DNA of 64,000 bases from contig JAMWBK010000009.1 of NCBI GenBank assembly GCA_029953675.1, positions 806,001-870,000 on the forward strand. The letters are read 5' to 3'. The position numbers and the translations under genes are program-made. Position 1 is the stretch's first letter; each line of letters begins with the position of its first letter. Of this stretch, positions 45,891 to 56,405 are shown piece by piece. Source of the stretch: Rhodosorus marinus. Lineage: Eukaryota > Rhodophyta > Stylonematophyceae > Stylonematales > Stylonemataceae. The notes beneath the pieces were generated by a model, which had not been told where the DNA came from, made no database searches, and worked only from the letters and a program-made list of their open reading frames with translations.

Positions 45891-46272
45891 CTACTGAAAC
45901 CTTCTAGCTATGCACCAAACTGTACTCGCCTTTCGAAAACAAATCCTTGTAATCCCAAACCCAACACTGGACCAAAGCAAAAATTTGGCTTGGCCACCCA
46001 CTTGGCCAGCCTTACGTTCAAATGACATGTGGACGACATCACTTCCCCCTGCTTCCAAGCTCCTCGAGATGGTGGGGACGGGTTCAAAGTCTGCTTTGTC
46101 GTTTAGGCGCTCCTTGCCATATCGAGGTGGGGAGCCCGAGGTGGATGAGCAGAATACACGTATTTGGGTAGAAGACAGTACAAATACCACTCTATCGATG
46201 CAGAGCTCCCTCTCAAACCCCAGACCCATGCCCAAAAAGCGGATTGTTGCGACAGCGACTGTTTTGAGGTGA
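45891..46272. other. Two overlapping antisense open frames, coding strand undecided
   Basis: A minus frame at 46235-45891 (114 codons) and a plus frame at 45910-46272 (120 codons) cover the same DNA. The minus frame includes ADFEPVPTISRSLEAGGSDV and KFLLWSSVGFGITRIC; the plus frame includes LAWPPTWPALRSNDMWTTSL. Neither has a recognised domain. At most one is real; the long double opening implies biased composition or a short orphan gene. Confidence 0.3.
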
Positions 46273-47207
46273 CTGTTTTAGGGAACATCCAGGGCGCTTT
46301 AGCTAGTTTCTGCTCATGTGTAACCTGAAGTCCTGTCCTGCCCTATCCTTAGAGTCTCAGAGACATCCTGCTGTGGTTCTGGAGTCGCGGCCCCCACATT
46401 GTCCCTTTTGCGCTTCAGTTTCTCGGAGTTATCTCCATGTGCGGCTGAAACAAAGCGCTTGAATACATACCCCCCTCTTCAATCAACTCTATTTTCGTCT
46501 GAATTTGACAATTTTGTATTAAAAAGTCTATTTCGGAGTTTGCGCGGATTTTCCATCAAGGGGTAGATTGTGGTTGAACACTTGAGCTTGGGATTTGTGC
46601 CTTGCGGATCTTCGTCGAAGAAGCAAGCATCAAGCTCGCATTGAACGACAGCTTTCCAAGCGCGTCAGATCATGATCCCCTTTGTGCGTACTCGTCGATA
46701 GACAGATACATCTATTTGTATGCTACTGCCCGGCAGAGTCTGAGCTGACGCGTCGGGCGAACGATCTCAGGTTTTTCTGAGCTTTCAGCGTTTTAGTTAA
46801 GGATTTGAAATCAGCTCAGCCCGTGTAACCTTCTTTCAGCATCAGTCTCAGAGTCCCGTCCCTCATCGAACCAGAGAGCAATCTACTATCTACTCGGGCT
46901 GGATGCTAGTGCGGGATGTTCAGCGGTAGCCAGCTCCCCAGTAAGGGGGTGCGTTTACAACGTCATGTCAACTATCAATTCTCAAGACTCCCTCCAGCAG
47001 GATGTGATTGCTCGAAGACAGTGATGTCATCGGATAGGCTCCTCTGGTGCAGAAAGTTGGCTTTCGCGCATCAAACCCCAGTGGATGCTTCGACTCATCC
47101 AGGTTGCAGCTTCCAACTTCTAGATGGCAAGAACACAGCAAGGCGTTGGAAGCGGCCCGGAGTTCGAGTAAGGCTGTGTTGGTTCTAAGCGCTCACTTGC
47201 GGCGTCC
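46273..47207. other. Intergenic, nothing recognised
   Basis: Upstream of the aminotransferase gene. A 90-codon plus frame at 46916-47188 has no support. A weak copy of the 7194 repeat motif starts near 46932. Confidence 0.45.
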
Positions 47208-48353
47208 TTGGAAGGGCTGCTACGCAGTGATCTGTCCTTGGCGCTCTTGGTGAGCTCGCAAATGACGGGCGGAAATCGAAATCTGAATAAGTTCGGAGTC
47301 TCCAGAAATGGAGTTGCCTGTGGTGAGGCGAGTGCGGGGGTGCGAAGGCAAATGTCGTCCTTCCTCGCGTCAGAAGTTCCTCGCGGAGCTTACACGGCGA
47401 TGAGGACGTCGCGAAACAGATCTGCAGTATTTTTGCTTGACTTTCACAAGAAGCGACTCGTGGACTCTCACAGGCTACTTCTGGCTCAGGACGAGAACTC
47501 CGCCTCATTCTCGGACCCTTTGACAACAAGCGAGGAACGTTTCCTTCAGCTCGCTGTAAAATCCATCTCAGCTTGCATCTACAGCTTGAATGAAATATTG
47601 GATAAGGATGAGGTGGATCGAGAGGCGATGATTACCGTTGTGGTAACACTCTCCAAGCCTTACGAAGTCCACGCACTGGCCAGCTTGTTACCTGATTTCA
47701 GAGAGGGTGGTGTTGGGGTTGAAGTTCGAACAGGCCCCAGATCGCGCCCAAAGGCGAAGGACACTCAATGGGCTATGTAAGTATATCACGAATAGACTCT
47801 CTTTCTCTGCCGGTTGAGCGTTCAGCCTTTTTCTTGGAGATGACGCGCACTGCTAAAGCTTTCTTCGGCCGTTTCTCTGGTTCGTTGCCACGTGGATAGT
47901 ACCAGGAAGCAGTGGGAAAATATCCGATTACCTGGAGTCGAGGAGACCATTCTGGCTGATGAGGACGGGCATCTACTGGAAGGGGCCACCTCAAACCTGT
48001 TCATCTTCATTGACGATGTGCTTTGTACAGCTCCGGACGTCATTTTACCAGGGCACGTAAGGGAGGTGATCATCGACAGGGTCTGCCCGATGCTTGACAT
48101 CCCGGTCCGGATGGAGGCGCCAACGCTCGAGTCACGTTCCAGATGGCAGGGAGGGTTCATAACTAACGCACGTCGTCTTTTGGATGTTGTAAGCTTCGTC
48201 AAACTCCCTGAAAAGGAGGGAGCCCAGGAGGTTAACCTGCAAACAACTCAACGTACCAGACAAATTCGTGATGCTCTCGCTACTCTGGTTGAGGACTCGT
48301 CAGATCCTATCATTAGATACGAGCAATACACTTCACCTCAGCCGAAGTACTAA
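47208..48353 (+). CDS. Class IV PLP aminotransferase (BCAT/ADC-lyase fold)
   Basis: Two exons, 47208-47776 and 47900-48353, join in phase as QWA-I-TRKQWEN and give 340 residues. The fold-type IV signature is clear: the PLP lysine is expected in PKAKDTQW, followed by VEETILADEDGHLLEGATSN and LFIFIDDVLCTAPDVILPGH, then GGFITNARRLLDVVSFVKLP. The N-terminus matches the plant/algal branch in ASEVPRGAYTAMRTSRNRSA and FLLDFHKKRLVDSHRLLL. About 50 residues precede the domain (MEGLLRSDLSLALLVSSQ), compatible with plastid import but not conclusive. Related plant proteins include aminodeoxychorismate lyase and D-amino-acid transaminase-like enzymes; I cannot decide between them. BCAT is less likely because its N-terminal substrate motifs are absent. 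Confidence 0.85.
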
Positions 48354-48896
48354 GAGCCTCCCGAGGGAGAGCTGGAGAAAAGACGCCGAAGCGGAAAATT
48401 GGGGGAAGCGTCCCAAATGATGAGATCGTCACAGGGTCACTACGAATTATAAATTCATATACGCCGTCCGTTCCCAGCTCGAGGGCTGGCTACATCCTCC
48501 CAAGCCTTCGGTCGTAGCCTCGAGACGATCACCCCCCAAATAACCTTATGCACAGCCACTTTCAACAAACAATCCTTAGCACAAACTCCCTGTCATCAAC
48601 CAAAATAAAGCTCAAGCTGTTTAATCCCCCCTAGTGAACACATGCCAACAAAATTCTGTTCACGCTCACCTCATAGTGCCCAATCCATCTCGTACTGGCA
48701 ATAGCAACAGCTCGCGAACACAACTGTCAGCGACAATACAACTAATCGACGAAGCAAATTTCGTCTGAATTCCTGTCCTGTTCTTATATGGCAGCGGTGC
48801 GCGGGAGGTTTCGGTGCTACGTGGAGAAGGTAACAGGTACTGGGAGCTTTGCCAAGTCTTTGTGCTGAATCTAGGTGTTCTGTGAGGCCTGTAAGA
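48354..48896. other. Intergenic region before the glutaredoxin gene
   Basis: About 540 bases without a supported gene on the plus strand. The long minus frame at 49334-48666 is antisense to the glutaredoxin exons and is a shadow. Confidence 0.5.
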
Positions 48897-50351
48897 ATGG
48901 CTGTTAGTGAAGTGAAGAGTCACGACGAATTGAAGTCGTTGGTTGAGAAGACTGGACGAGCTGTTCTGAACTTGCTTGCGACGTGGGCAGAGCCATGTGA
49001 GCAGATGAATGCTGTGTTTGATGTTCTCGCGCGGACTTGTACGTCTGAGGACGTTGTCTTCCTGAAGTAAGTGTCTATAGTTTTTTAAATGGATCCGGCA
49101 ATTTTGAGTCGGAACGTCAACGTCTGACAAGCTTTTTTTTGTCACGGGATGTAGGATGAACATAGAAGCTTCCCCGAAAATGATCAGCGTTCTCGATGTT
49201 GAGTCTGTGCCGACGTTTCTTCTTCTCCGGTTCAACAAGGGTGACATCGTAGAAGAAAACAGGCTGGTAGGAGCGAAGCCTGCTGAACTGACGCGCATGA
49301 CAGAGGAGTTTGTAAAGAGTACAAGGATGTCCACTGAGGAAAGAATAAAGTGCGTAACCGGAAGGCCAATAATGCATTGTGACCTCTGTTTGACTTGCTA
49401 GAACAACGCAATGATGTAGCGTGAGTGAGAGTGGCAGCCCTGCTCAGGCGAAGCGACATGGTCTTGAGTTTGTTTTGAAGCCGTCGTCGTGCCCCTCCGA
49501 ACCCCAGATGGACCTCGACAACTCAAAAGTTCTAGAATCTCATCTTCTCTACGGTTTCTTCCTGTCTTGATTGTACCAGGAGACTGCTAGAGCCTTCGAT
49601 CGTTCTGTTCCTCAAAGGAAACCGGACTACGCCAAAGTGCAAGTTCAGCAGAGCTATGTTGGAAATTCTTGACAAGGAGGACATAGAGTTTGAGCACGTA
49701 AACGTGCTCGCTGACAATGACATTCGAGAAGGTAGAGAGAAGAGCGGTAGATGTTTCAAGCGTCCAAGCTCAGGGAACTGACACGCGTTTGATTCTGTTG
49801 GTGTCCGTGCATCGCAGGTCTCAAGAAGCACTCAAACTGGCCAACGTATCCCCAGCTTTACTCCAACGGAAATCTGGTGGGCGGTGTTGATATAGTCCGG
49901 GAGCTTCATGAAACCAATAAATTGAGGGGGGAGTTAGGGTTGACGGAGGTCAACCAGGACGATCAGTTGCGGAAGCTGATCAATCGGGAGAAGGTGATGT
50001 TGTTCATGAAAGGGAACCCACAGGCTCCTCAATGTGGCTTCTCGAGTAGGATCGTCAACCTGTTGGATGAAAACGGGATCAAGTACGGATCCTTTGATAT
50101 TCTGTCGGATGATGACGTCCGCCAAGGTTTGTTGGCATACGTTCTCAACTGCGGATCCGCTGACGGGTTTAGATAGCCTATCTGATTCTCTATGACCATC
50201 CTGTCTCGTGTGTTATCTCCACCCAGGACTCAAGAAGTTCTCAAATTGGCCAACGTACCCACAGCTTTACTCAAAAGGCGAACTCATCGGAGGACTTGAT
50301 ATAGTCAAGGAGCTACAGGAAATGGGTGAGCTTAAATCGGAACTCGGTTGA
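48897..50351 (+). CDS. Multidomain monothiol glutaredoxin (Grx3/Grx4, PICOT-like)
   Basis: Binds Fe-S clusters with BolA partners for iron trafficking in cytosol and nucleus. Domain order is thioredoxin-like, Grx, Grx. The Trx domain begins [20 protein letters not shown], with [16 protein letters not shown] in place of a dithiol site (one Cys only), and [20 protein letters not shown]. The first Grx domain has [20 protein letters not shown] and [20 protein letters not shown]. The second has [35 protein letters not shown] and [31 protein letters not shown]. So the second has the standard CGFS site but the first has CKFS. At least six exons; introns begin GTAAGTGTC, GTGCGTAAC, GTAGAGAG and GTTTGTTGG. 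An in-frame ATG at 48849 would add 16 residues. Human PICOT and plant GrxS17 have the same architecture. Confidence 0.93.
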
Positions 50352-50587
50352 CAAGACACTAGTCCGAAAATAGTCTGCAATTGAGGACCTGGCTGGCGAG
50401 CTGAGAGGATGAACTCAGGCATGTACAAGTCTAATAGGCAAAGCTCGTGCAGTCCACCTACTTCAAAGTAGGCCCCGGTTGCGTGCAGGACTGCGATCAG
50501 ATTAAAGATTAGAAGCTGTGACCTTGTTTAGTCAGATATACATCCATGTTAAAAACCCCGTTACAACACTGGGGAAAAGGGCACTTA

Positions 50588-52648
50588 TCAGAAGACTATT
50601 GACTCCACAGTCTCTGTTTCTTCCTCCTCCGCGCTTAGACGATGATATTCGAAGAGTGCGAACCGATCCCAGTCTGTCAAATCTGGTGTTTCTCGAACTG
50701 GTAAAAGTAAAAAGGACAGAGCACAGCATGAGCACAAGTAGGAAACACATCGTCCCCGGATCCAAGTGGGGTTCACGGTTACTTGGAGGAGGTGCTTACC
50801 CTGCCGAATCGTGCGAAGGTCCTTCCCCTCAAGAGCGAAAAGCTTATTAATATTGAATAGTACATTAAAGAATGCCGACTGTTGCTTGCTACGTCTCAGA
50901 ACATCTTTTGTAATGATGACAGTACTGCTCCATGGCTCAAGCATATCCAAGAGCTGGTTCACAACGTTGACAAAAGTGATGGGCTCATGCCCAAGGCATT
51001 CCATTCGGTGAATTTGCTCCTCGTAAAAGTACTCCATGTCGAAAAGTGTTATGATTCCATCCCCATCCAAATCTATACATTGAAACCAATACTCCAAGGC
51101 TCTCTCACTTGTCTTGTCTTCCTCACTCAAACAAAACCACACAAAGTCAGTATAACTCATAACTGAGTTTGACGGATCGGCAACCGGCCTCGCGACTCCA
51201 GCAAAGATCCTCTCCACAATTCTGCAACTCAAAGCATGACCGCCGTAAGAAAGCAAGTCTTCAGAATCGATATGCATATCGTGGTCCGTGTCGATCTCCC
51301 AAAATCGGCAGAACAGCACGTAAAAGTGCTCGTACGAAAAGAAATCTCGTTCGCTATTGATATCTTCGTCCGTATCGATTTTCCTCATGGCCGCCAAAAG
51401 CCCGCCTTGCTCGAGTTCTTTAGGATACAAACGGTTCGGATTCCTCTTCGCACACTTGTAAAATATTCTCTCCAGAACTGTCTCCAGGTACCTCACCTGA
51501 AACTGAGGTGTCGACTCTAAAAAGTTAAGCCCCGTATGCTGCACTAGTACGAGATCAACCACGCGCTGCAGGTGCTCTCTTCTGAGAAACCTAAACGAAC
51601 GCAACGAGGTCACAGATCGATCGTACAAAGGGTTTGAGTGATACGTTTAGGAATGGGAAAGTTGAAGGCATTTCATCAAGATTCAAACTTACGTTTCATA
51701 CTTGTTAAACCGAAGCAAGTGAAACAGTCGTCTGTGCGTAGGAAACCCAGCAAGGCTGTCGTCGTACAGCTTTCTGAAAGCCTTAGTGTCTATCACCAAG
51801 CTTTCCCTCGGGGAGTCGGTGGGTCGCCAAGCGTGGCAACCCTCGAAAACCACCTCAGCCAGAAAGGAAGGCAGTCCGACGACCTCGTTCATCAGTGTCC
51901 TCACCTCGTCCTCACCAATAAGCGCTTCCGACTCTGATCTGTACTCGCATCCATCGAAGGCGGCCTTCATTGCTCTCCTCTCGGCGGCCTCGGAGTCCCC
52001 AGCTACCTTGCCGTTTGCAAAATAAAACTGCGGAAGCTGAGTTTTCCGCCTGAACGGAGAGGGGGAGCGCTCAGCCAGGGTTTGCTCGAGATCCGAGTCA
52101 AGAAGAATAAATGGTGGTGGTGAATCCGAGAGCGTCTTCAGAACTAACGGCTCCGCAACCAACGGAGACACCTTTTTGCCTCTATTTGGCGCCGTTTGTG
52201 CAACCCCTATCGTTGGGGAACTCGGAAAAACAACTGTTGAGCGAATGAGCTTCGCCACGGGTGATTTTGGTATTGGCCGTGATGTACTCGACACGGTTGC
52301 CTCAATAGTCGGGGATCGTATTTGACCTCGAGGCACGGGATGAAACCCCGGCGAGCTCGAGGGTTCCTTCTTAATGTCATCGTTCTCAACCACGACTTCG
52401 ACAAGTTTTCTAGTGTCCTCCGCCGATGCCCACGTACAGTACAGTTCTGAAAGTTTCATCTTCGCCTTCGGCAGCACATCACACAGCTGTAGATCACCCA
52501 CTACCTTCTCAAACGATTGCAGACCACTCTCCTCCTCAGACCCTGAGCTGCAATCCTCAGCCGACCCAGAGTCCCGTAAATCAAGGTCTAGCCTCCCGAT
52601 CATAGACGAGACCCCATTCACCGACGAAGAAGACATGGCTTCCTCCAC
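50588..52648 (-). CDS. PP2A B'' (PR72/PPP2R3, TON2/FASS-like) regulatory subunit
   Basis: EF-hand regulatory subunit that targets protein phosphatase 2A. Exon 1 (52648 to about 51690) starts MEEAMSSSSVNGVSSM and has a long Ser/Pro-rich region, then LPQFYFANGKVAGDSEAAER and VGLPSFLAEVVFEGC. It joins exon 2 as NKYET|FLRREHLQRVVDLV through an intron with GTAAGT and TTTAG. Exon 2 carries FYVLFCRFWEIDTDHDMHID and ALEYWFQCIDLDGDGIITLF, two EF-hand loops (DTDHDMHIDSED and DLDGDGIITLFD), with MEYFYEEQ after the second. A third intron (about 50790-50711) is a multiple of three without stop, so the unspliced frame stays open; the last exon ends DRFALFEYHRLSAEEEE. This order is that of PR72/130 and plant B''. 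The first EF loop ends in Asp instead of Glu, so its calcium affinity may be altered. Confidence 0.92.
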
Positions 52649-53784
52649 GTCAGTTAACCTTATCTACCAAATCTCAGCTTTTCCAAAACCACAAGTAACA
52701 AACCCAAACCCGCGTTCCCCGCTCTTACATCCAAAACCATCCCTCTTCCAAAACCCCCACCAGACGACCCGAAAACTCTCAGGCACCACAAACGAAAAAA
52801 GGAACGAAAGCGTTAGATTACTAGCTTTGGAACGCTTAACAATCTTTCCTCCTCCTCTCGCACCAGTAAATTCCGGATGTAGACCCACCCGGAGGAAAAC
52901 GGAACACCGCAAAACTCATTTCTGACTGCGCTTTGTTAGTGTCACGTGTTCTTCCCAAACCTCATCGGACGTTTTAAGATATGGCGAAAAAAAAAAGTCC
53001 GATCTATGGAGGTGACGCTTAAATTCATGGTCTACTTCTCCTCGAATAATCAATAGAAAAACATCCGGCAACCATATCGCCGGAAATATTGAAATAATTC
53101 TGGCGGTCGCCCTGAAAATTCCCGGACAAAGGGGCGTTTCACTTCTGATTTTAGTGAAAACGCTGAAGGAATTGGAGTGGCGGAAAACGGCTGTCTTGGT
53201 CCTTTTCCGAGGCTGCTTTTTTTATCCTCAGAGCCCCCCCGGAGTTCGAATGACGTTTTGCGTGTTTGGAGTTACTTAAGTTCAAGTTTGGTTGTTTTTG
53301 GAGGTGTTTTCCGAATATTGGTTGTGCCTAAATGGATTGATAGATAGTCAGTATCTGCTTTATAACGAATTTTAGATATATGGTTGAAGGACGATTTTCT
53401 ACTAAAGTATTGCCGTCAAAATAAGGTAATAAATTTAAGTGTCACAGGAGGAAATCGACCTTTTTTTGCATTGGTTTGGTAGGTTAAAACGTGGATTCTA
53501 TCTGTCAAACGCATATGACACTTACACAATCGCTTTGGGCTTCTTCCGCAGTTGGGGATCGATAGCTCTTCCATATCTTGGAGCTGGATAATCGGATTCG
53601 CTTGCTGCGTCGGAGGGGTGCCAGGGTTGAGCTGCAACTTGAAGCACGTAGACCGGCGTGCAGCTTTGTCTCGTACTTTCTTTTTCGAATCTCCAGCAGG
53701 GTTGGGTTGCTGGTGCGGTCCTCAACCTTGTGTGCTACACGCTTGAAGCGTCGCGAAAAAGGGTTTTTGGGTTTGCTGGGAGAA
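52649..53784. other. Intergenic between divergent PP2A B'' and ALG5 genes
   Basis: Contains both promoters. The in-frame extension of ALG5 upstream of 53785 (from 53578) is Arg-rich and not conserved. No other gene, repeat or RNA is evident. Confidence 0.5.
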
Positions 53785-54838
53785 ATGGATATGTGTTCTA
53801 CCCCTGATGCTCTGTCTGGATCGGCTGCGTTGGTCTCGGGGATGATCGTTCTCTTGTTGGTGGTGCCGGCGATTGGATTCTTCGGGTGGTTGTTCTACCC
53901 GGATCCTCAGAAGCCTAAATCGAAGCCCAAAAATCTCCCGAGGCCTGACTCTGAGGAGAAGTTTGAGAACGCATCGAGAAAGTTGGTGCCGTTTCCAAGC
54001 CTCTCCGATCCTGCGAGTTTGAAACTTTCTGTTATCGTCCCCGCCTACAATGAGGAGGACAGAATCTCAGTAATGCTGGACGAGGCCATAGAGAATCTGC
54101 AGGGGATGAAGAAAAGCAGGGATCTCTCCTCCGAAATCGTAGTGGTCGACGACGGATCGGCCGACACCACAGCTGATGTGGTGATGTCTTATGTCAACAA
54201 GTATCCAAAATCCGATATCAGATTGCTTCGCCTGCAGCAAAACCAGGGCAAAGGTGGCGCGGTAAGGATGGGCATGCTTCGTGCACGAGGTAAGCTGAAT
54301 CCGACCTGCTTGTTCACGTGGTCGTCGCTGCTAAGAACTCCGTTCTGCTGGGTCAGGTGAGCTGCTGCTTATGGTTGATGCGGACGCTGCTACAAGATTC
54401 AGCGATGTTGAGCTGTTGATGAGGGATCTGAGAAAGAAGGAAACGCTTGCAGTGGTGGTCGGCTCACGACGGAAATCGGAAATTGAGACTGGTAGGTCCT
54501 TTGCGCGGAGATTCTTCTCATATGGTTTTAACTTCTATACGAAGATCATTGGTGGGGTCTATGGCCTGGAAGACACCCAGTGTGGCTTTAAACTTTACAC
54601 GAGAGAAGCTGCCCGCGCAGCCTTTCCCATATTAAGACTTCGACGGTGGGCATTCGACGTTGAGTCTCTATACCTTGCACAATCGGCCGGTGCCAGGCTC
54701 TCCTCTGTGAATGTCCAATGGCAGGAGGTACCAGGCTCGAAGTTGGACGTTCTCAAAGCGACTAAGAACATGGCTCGGGACATCATCGTGATGAGGTTCA
54801 GCTACATGACGGGCAGATGGAAGACCACTGATACGTGA
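53785..54838 (+). CDS. Dolichyl-phosphate beta-glucosyltransferase ALG5
   Basis: Makes dolichyl-phosphate-glucose from UDP-glucose on the ER for N-glycan assembly. Exons 53785-54289 and 54357-54838 join in phase and give 328 residues, the family length. Order of features: N-terminal membrane anchor (SGMIVLLLVVPAIGFFGWLF), GT2 start KLSVIVPAYNEEDRISVML, nucleotide-sugar motif IVVVDDGSADTTADVV, LRLQQNQGKGGAVRMGMLRA, the metal-binding DxD in LLLMVDADAATRFSDVELL, VVVGSRR, GVYGLEDTQCGFKLYTREAA and RRWAFDVESLYLAQSAGARL with VQWQEVPGSKLDVLKAT. These separate ALG5 from DPM1. The start was set at 53785 because the anchor follows directly. The last 80 bases of coding sequence and the 3' flank are duplicated in tandem just downstream. 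PNGase in this window acts on the glycans that this pathway helps to build. Confidence 0.95.
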
Positions 54839-55016
54839 AATCGTGCTTTCCGGACCGCGGCATTTTCAAATTTCTTGGGTCGTTCACAGAGACGAAGAAC
54901 ATGGCTCGGGACATCATCGAGGTTCAGCTACATGACTGGCAGATGGAAGACCACTGATACGTCAAGTCGTGCATTCCGGACTGCAGCATTTTCAGATTTC
55001 TTGGGTCGTTCACAGA
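54760..55016 (+). repeat. Tandem duplication of the ALG5 3' end (131 + 126 bp)
   Basis: Copy 1 (54760-54890) is the last 79 bases of the ALG5 coding region, including the stop, plus 52 bases of flank. Copy 2 (54891-55016) follows at once and is about 90-95% identical. Copy 2 lacks 5 bases in the ATCGTGATGAG segment, which shifts its frame, and its equivalent of the TGA stop reads TCA. Copy 2 therefore is not a functional tail. Confidence 0.9.
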
Positions 55017-56405
55017 GACATTTGAAGGTGGACTGTTCGTTCGGTCCGGCGACCATGCTTCTCTTTATCGTTGCTTGCTCCGTAACCTGCGTTTACGACT
55101 TAGCACGGAACATTCGCTGTCAGATATCGGGTGGTTTCTGTATGCCATGCAACCTAGGCAAGAGAAGTTTCGAAGCTGCCTGGATCAAGAATTTTTCGTC
55201 CAGGTTTTTTGCCTGAAGTCGGTTATCCGGTGCTTCTAATTTAACGCGGTATATTGATCATGGCTTGGCCCCCTTGATTGACCCAACGTAAATCTCAATA
55301 GGATCGATTCACCATCTCACCTTCATTTTGCAAACGGCACTGAACTCAAGCGGACAACCTTCTGCTTCCATCTTAGGACGCTGGGTCCTACTCGCCTCTA
55401 AGAACCAGGGGATGTTCGGTGCTGCTCAAGCAGTTTTTAGACCAGAGGAAACAAACCTACTCACGAGCCATCTCGCGAGCCATCTAATGCGGCGAGGAAA
55501 GGAACAAAGAAATATGTGCAGGCTCCTCATCTTCGGAAGCCGGGAAATTAGATACAAATTTTCCATTACCACGTGTGAGAATAGCTTCCATTTCTATTAC
55601 CGACACAAGAGGGACCTCAACCGAGGCAGTCCAAGAGGTTCACTCGGACAGCTGTCGACAGTAATCCATGGGCGTATGGCGAATTTTCATTGGCCCAAAC
55701 ATTTTCAGGCGAATTCGAAGGATTTTTGTGCACTCACAGAACGAGCTGCTTAAGAGGAAAAGTTGACCAAGTCAATTGAGAAGACGTCTAGCTGATGTCA
55801 GACTTTGTGCTTCTTTTCAAATGCTTGTCCCTAACTGTGTGAAAAGGCTTCCCCCCCCTACCCCACGCCCCCCGCCCACCCTCAGACAAAGGCGAAGATT
55901 TTGGGAGTAGTTGCTTGAAGGAGGTTGTCTATTGTGGTCTGGAAGCCATGCTCAACTAGATGTCCAGTTGCTTTTTCAGAGTTTCTGCTTCTCTACAACT
56001 AGTTGTTCTCAGATATTTAAAGAGGTGCCCTCCCCTTTCTCCCCTGTCACTCTGTGCCATAGACGAAATTTTCTTGAACGGGAACTGTTTGTCTGGAAAG
56101 GGGTTTCCCATTCTCCTAATCTTATCAGCAAAAAAGCTGACAGGCGCTTGGGAGTGGTTTGGGTGTTTTGGTTTCTATGGTCTGCTTGTTTGGGAGGGGC
56201 AAAGAGATCGTAGGGAGCTGCACAGGGCACAGTTCGGTGTTTTCTCTGTGCTTTGTTTGTGGAGGTAGGTTTGATCGTTCATTTTGAAGAACTAGCGGGG
56301 CGCATTGTTTTTTTTTTCAGGTTGATTTCATTTGTGTTTGCGGGTGTTCGGCGCAACTTGAGAAAAAGTTTGGCCTGGTTGAGCTGGGGTTTTGGGTTCG
56401 AAAAG
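55017..56405. other. Intergenic, no gene supported
   Basis: A plus frame at 55328-55753 (141 codons) and others lack any domain. A C-rich tract at about 55852-55881 is the complement of a run of G tracts. The end of the interval (56253-56405) is in frame with the ABC gene but is hydrophobic and unlike the family; it is probably 5' UTR. Confidence 0.45.

Noticed and set aside
46916-47188. 90-codon frame upstream of the class IV aminotransferase as its transit-peptide exon
   Set aside because: It has no in-phase donor-acceptor pair with 47208 that I could support, and its composition is not typical of a transit peptide.
48666-49334. 222-codon minus-strand frame
   Set aside because: It is antisense to the thioredoxin-domain exons of the glutaredoxin gene and has no domain of its own.
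54875-55216. 113-codon plus frame across the ALG5 duplication, as a possible new chimeric gene
   Set aside because: The frame arises from the duplicated copy with a 5-base deletion and runs into non-coding flank; no start context or family support.
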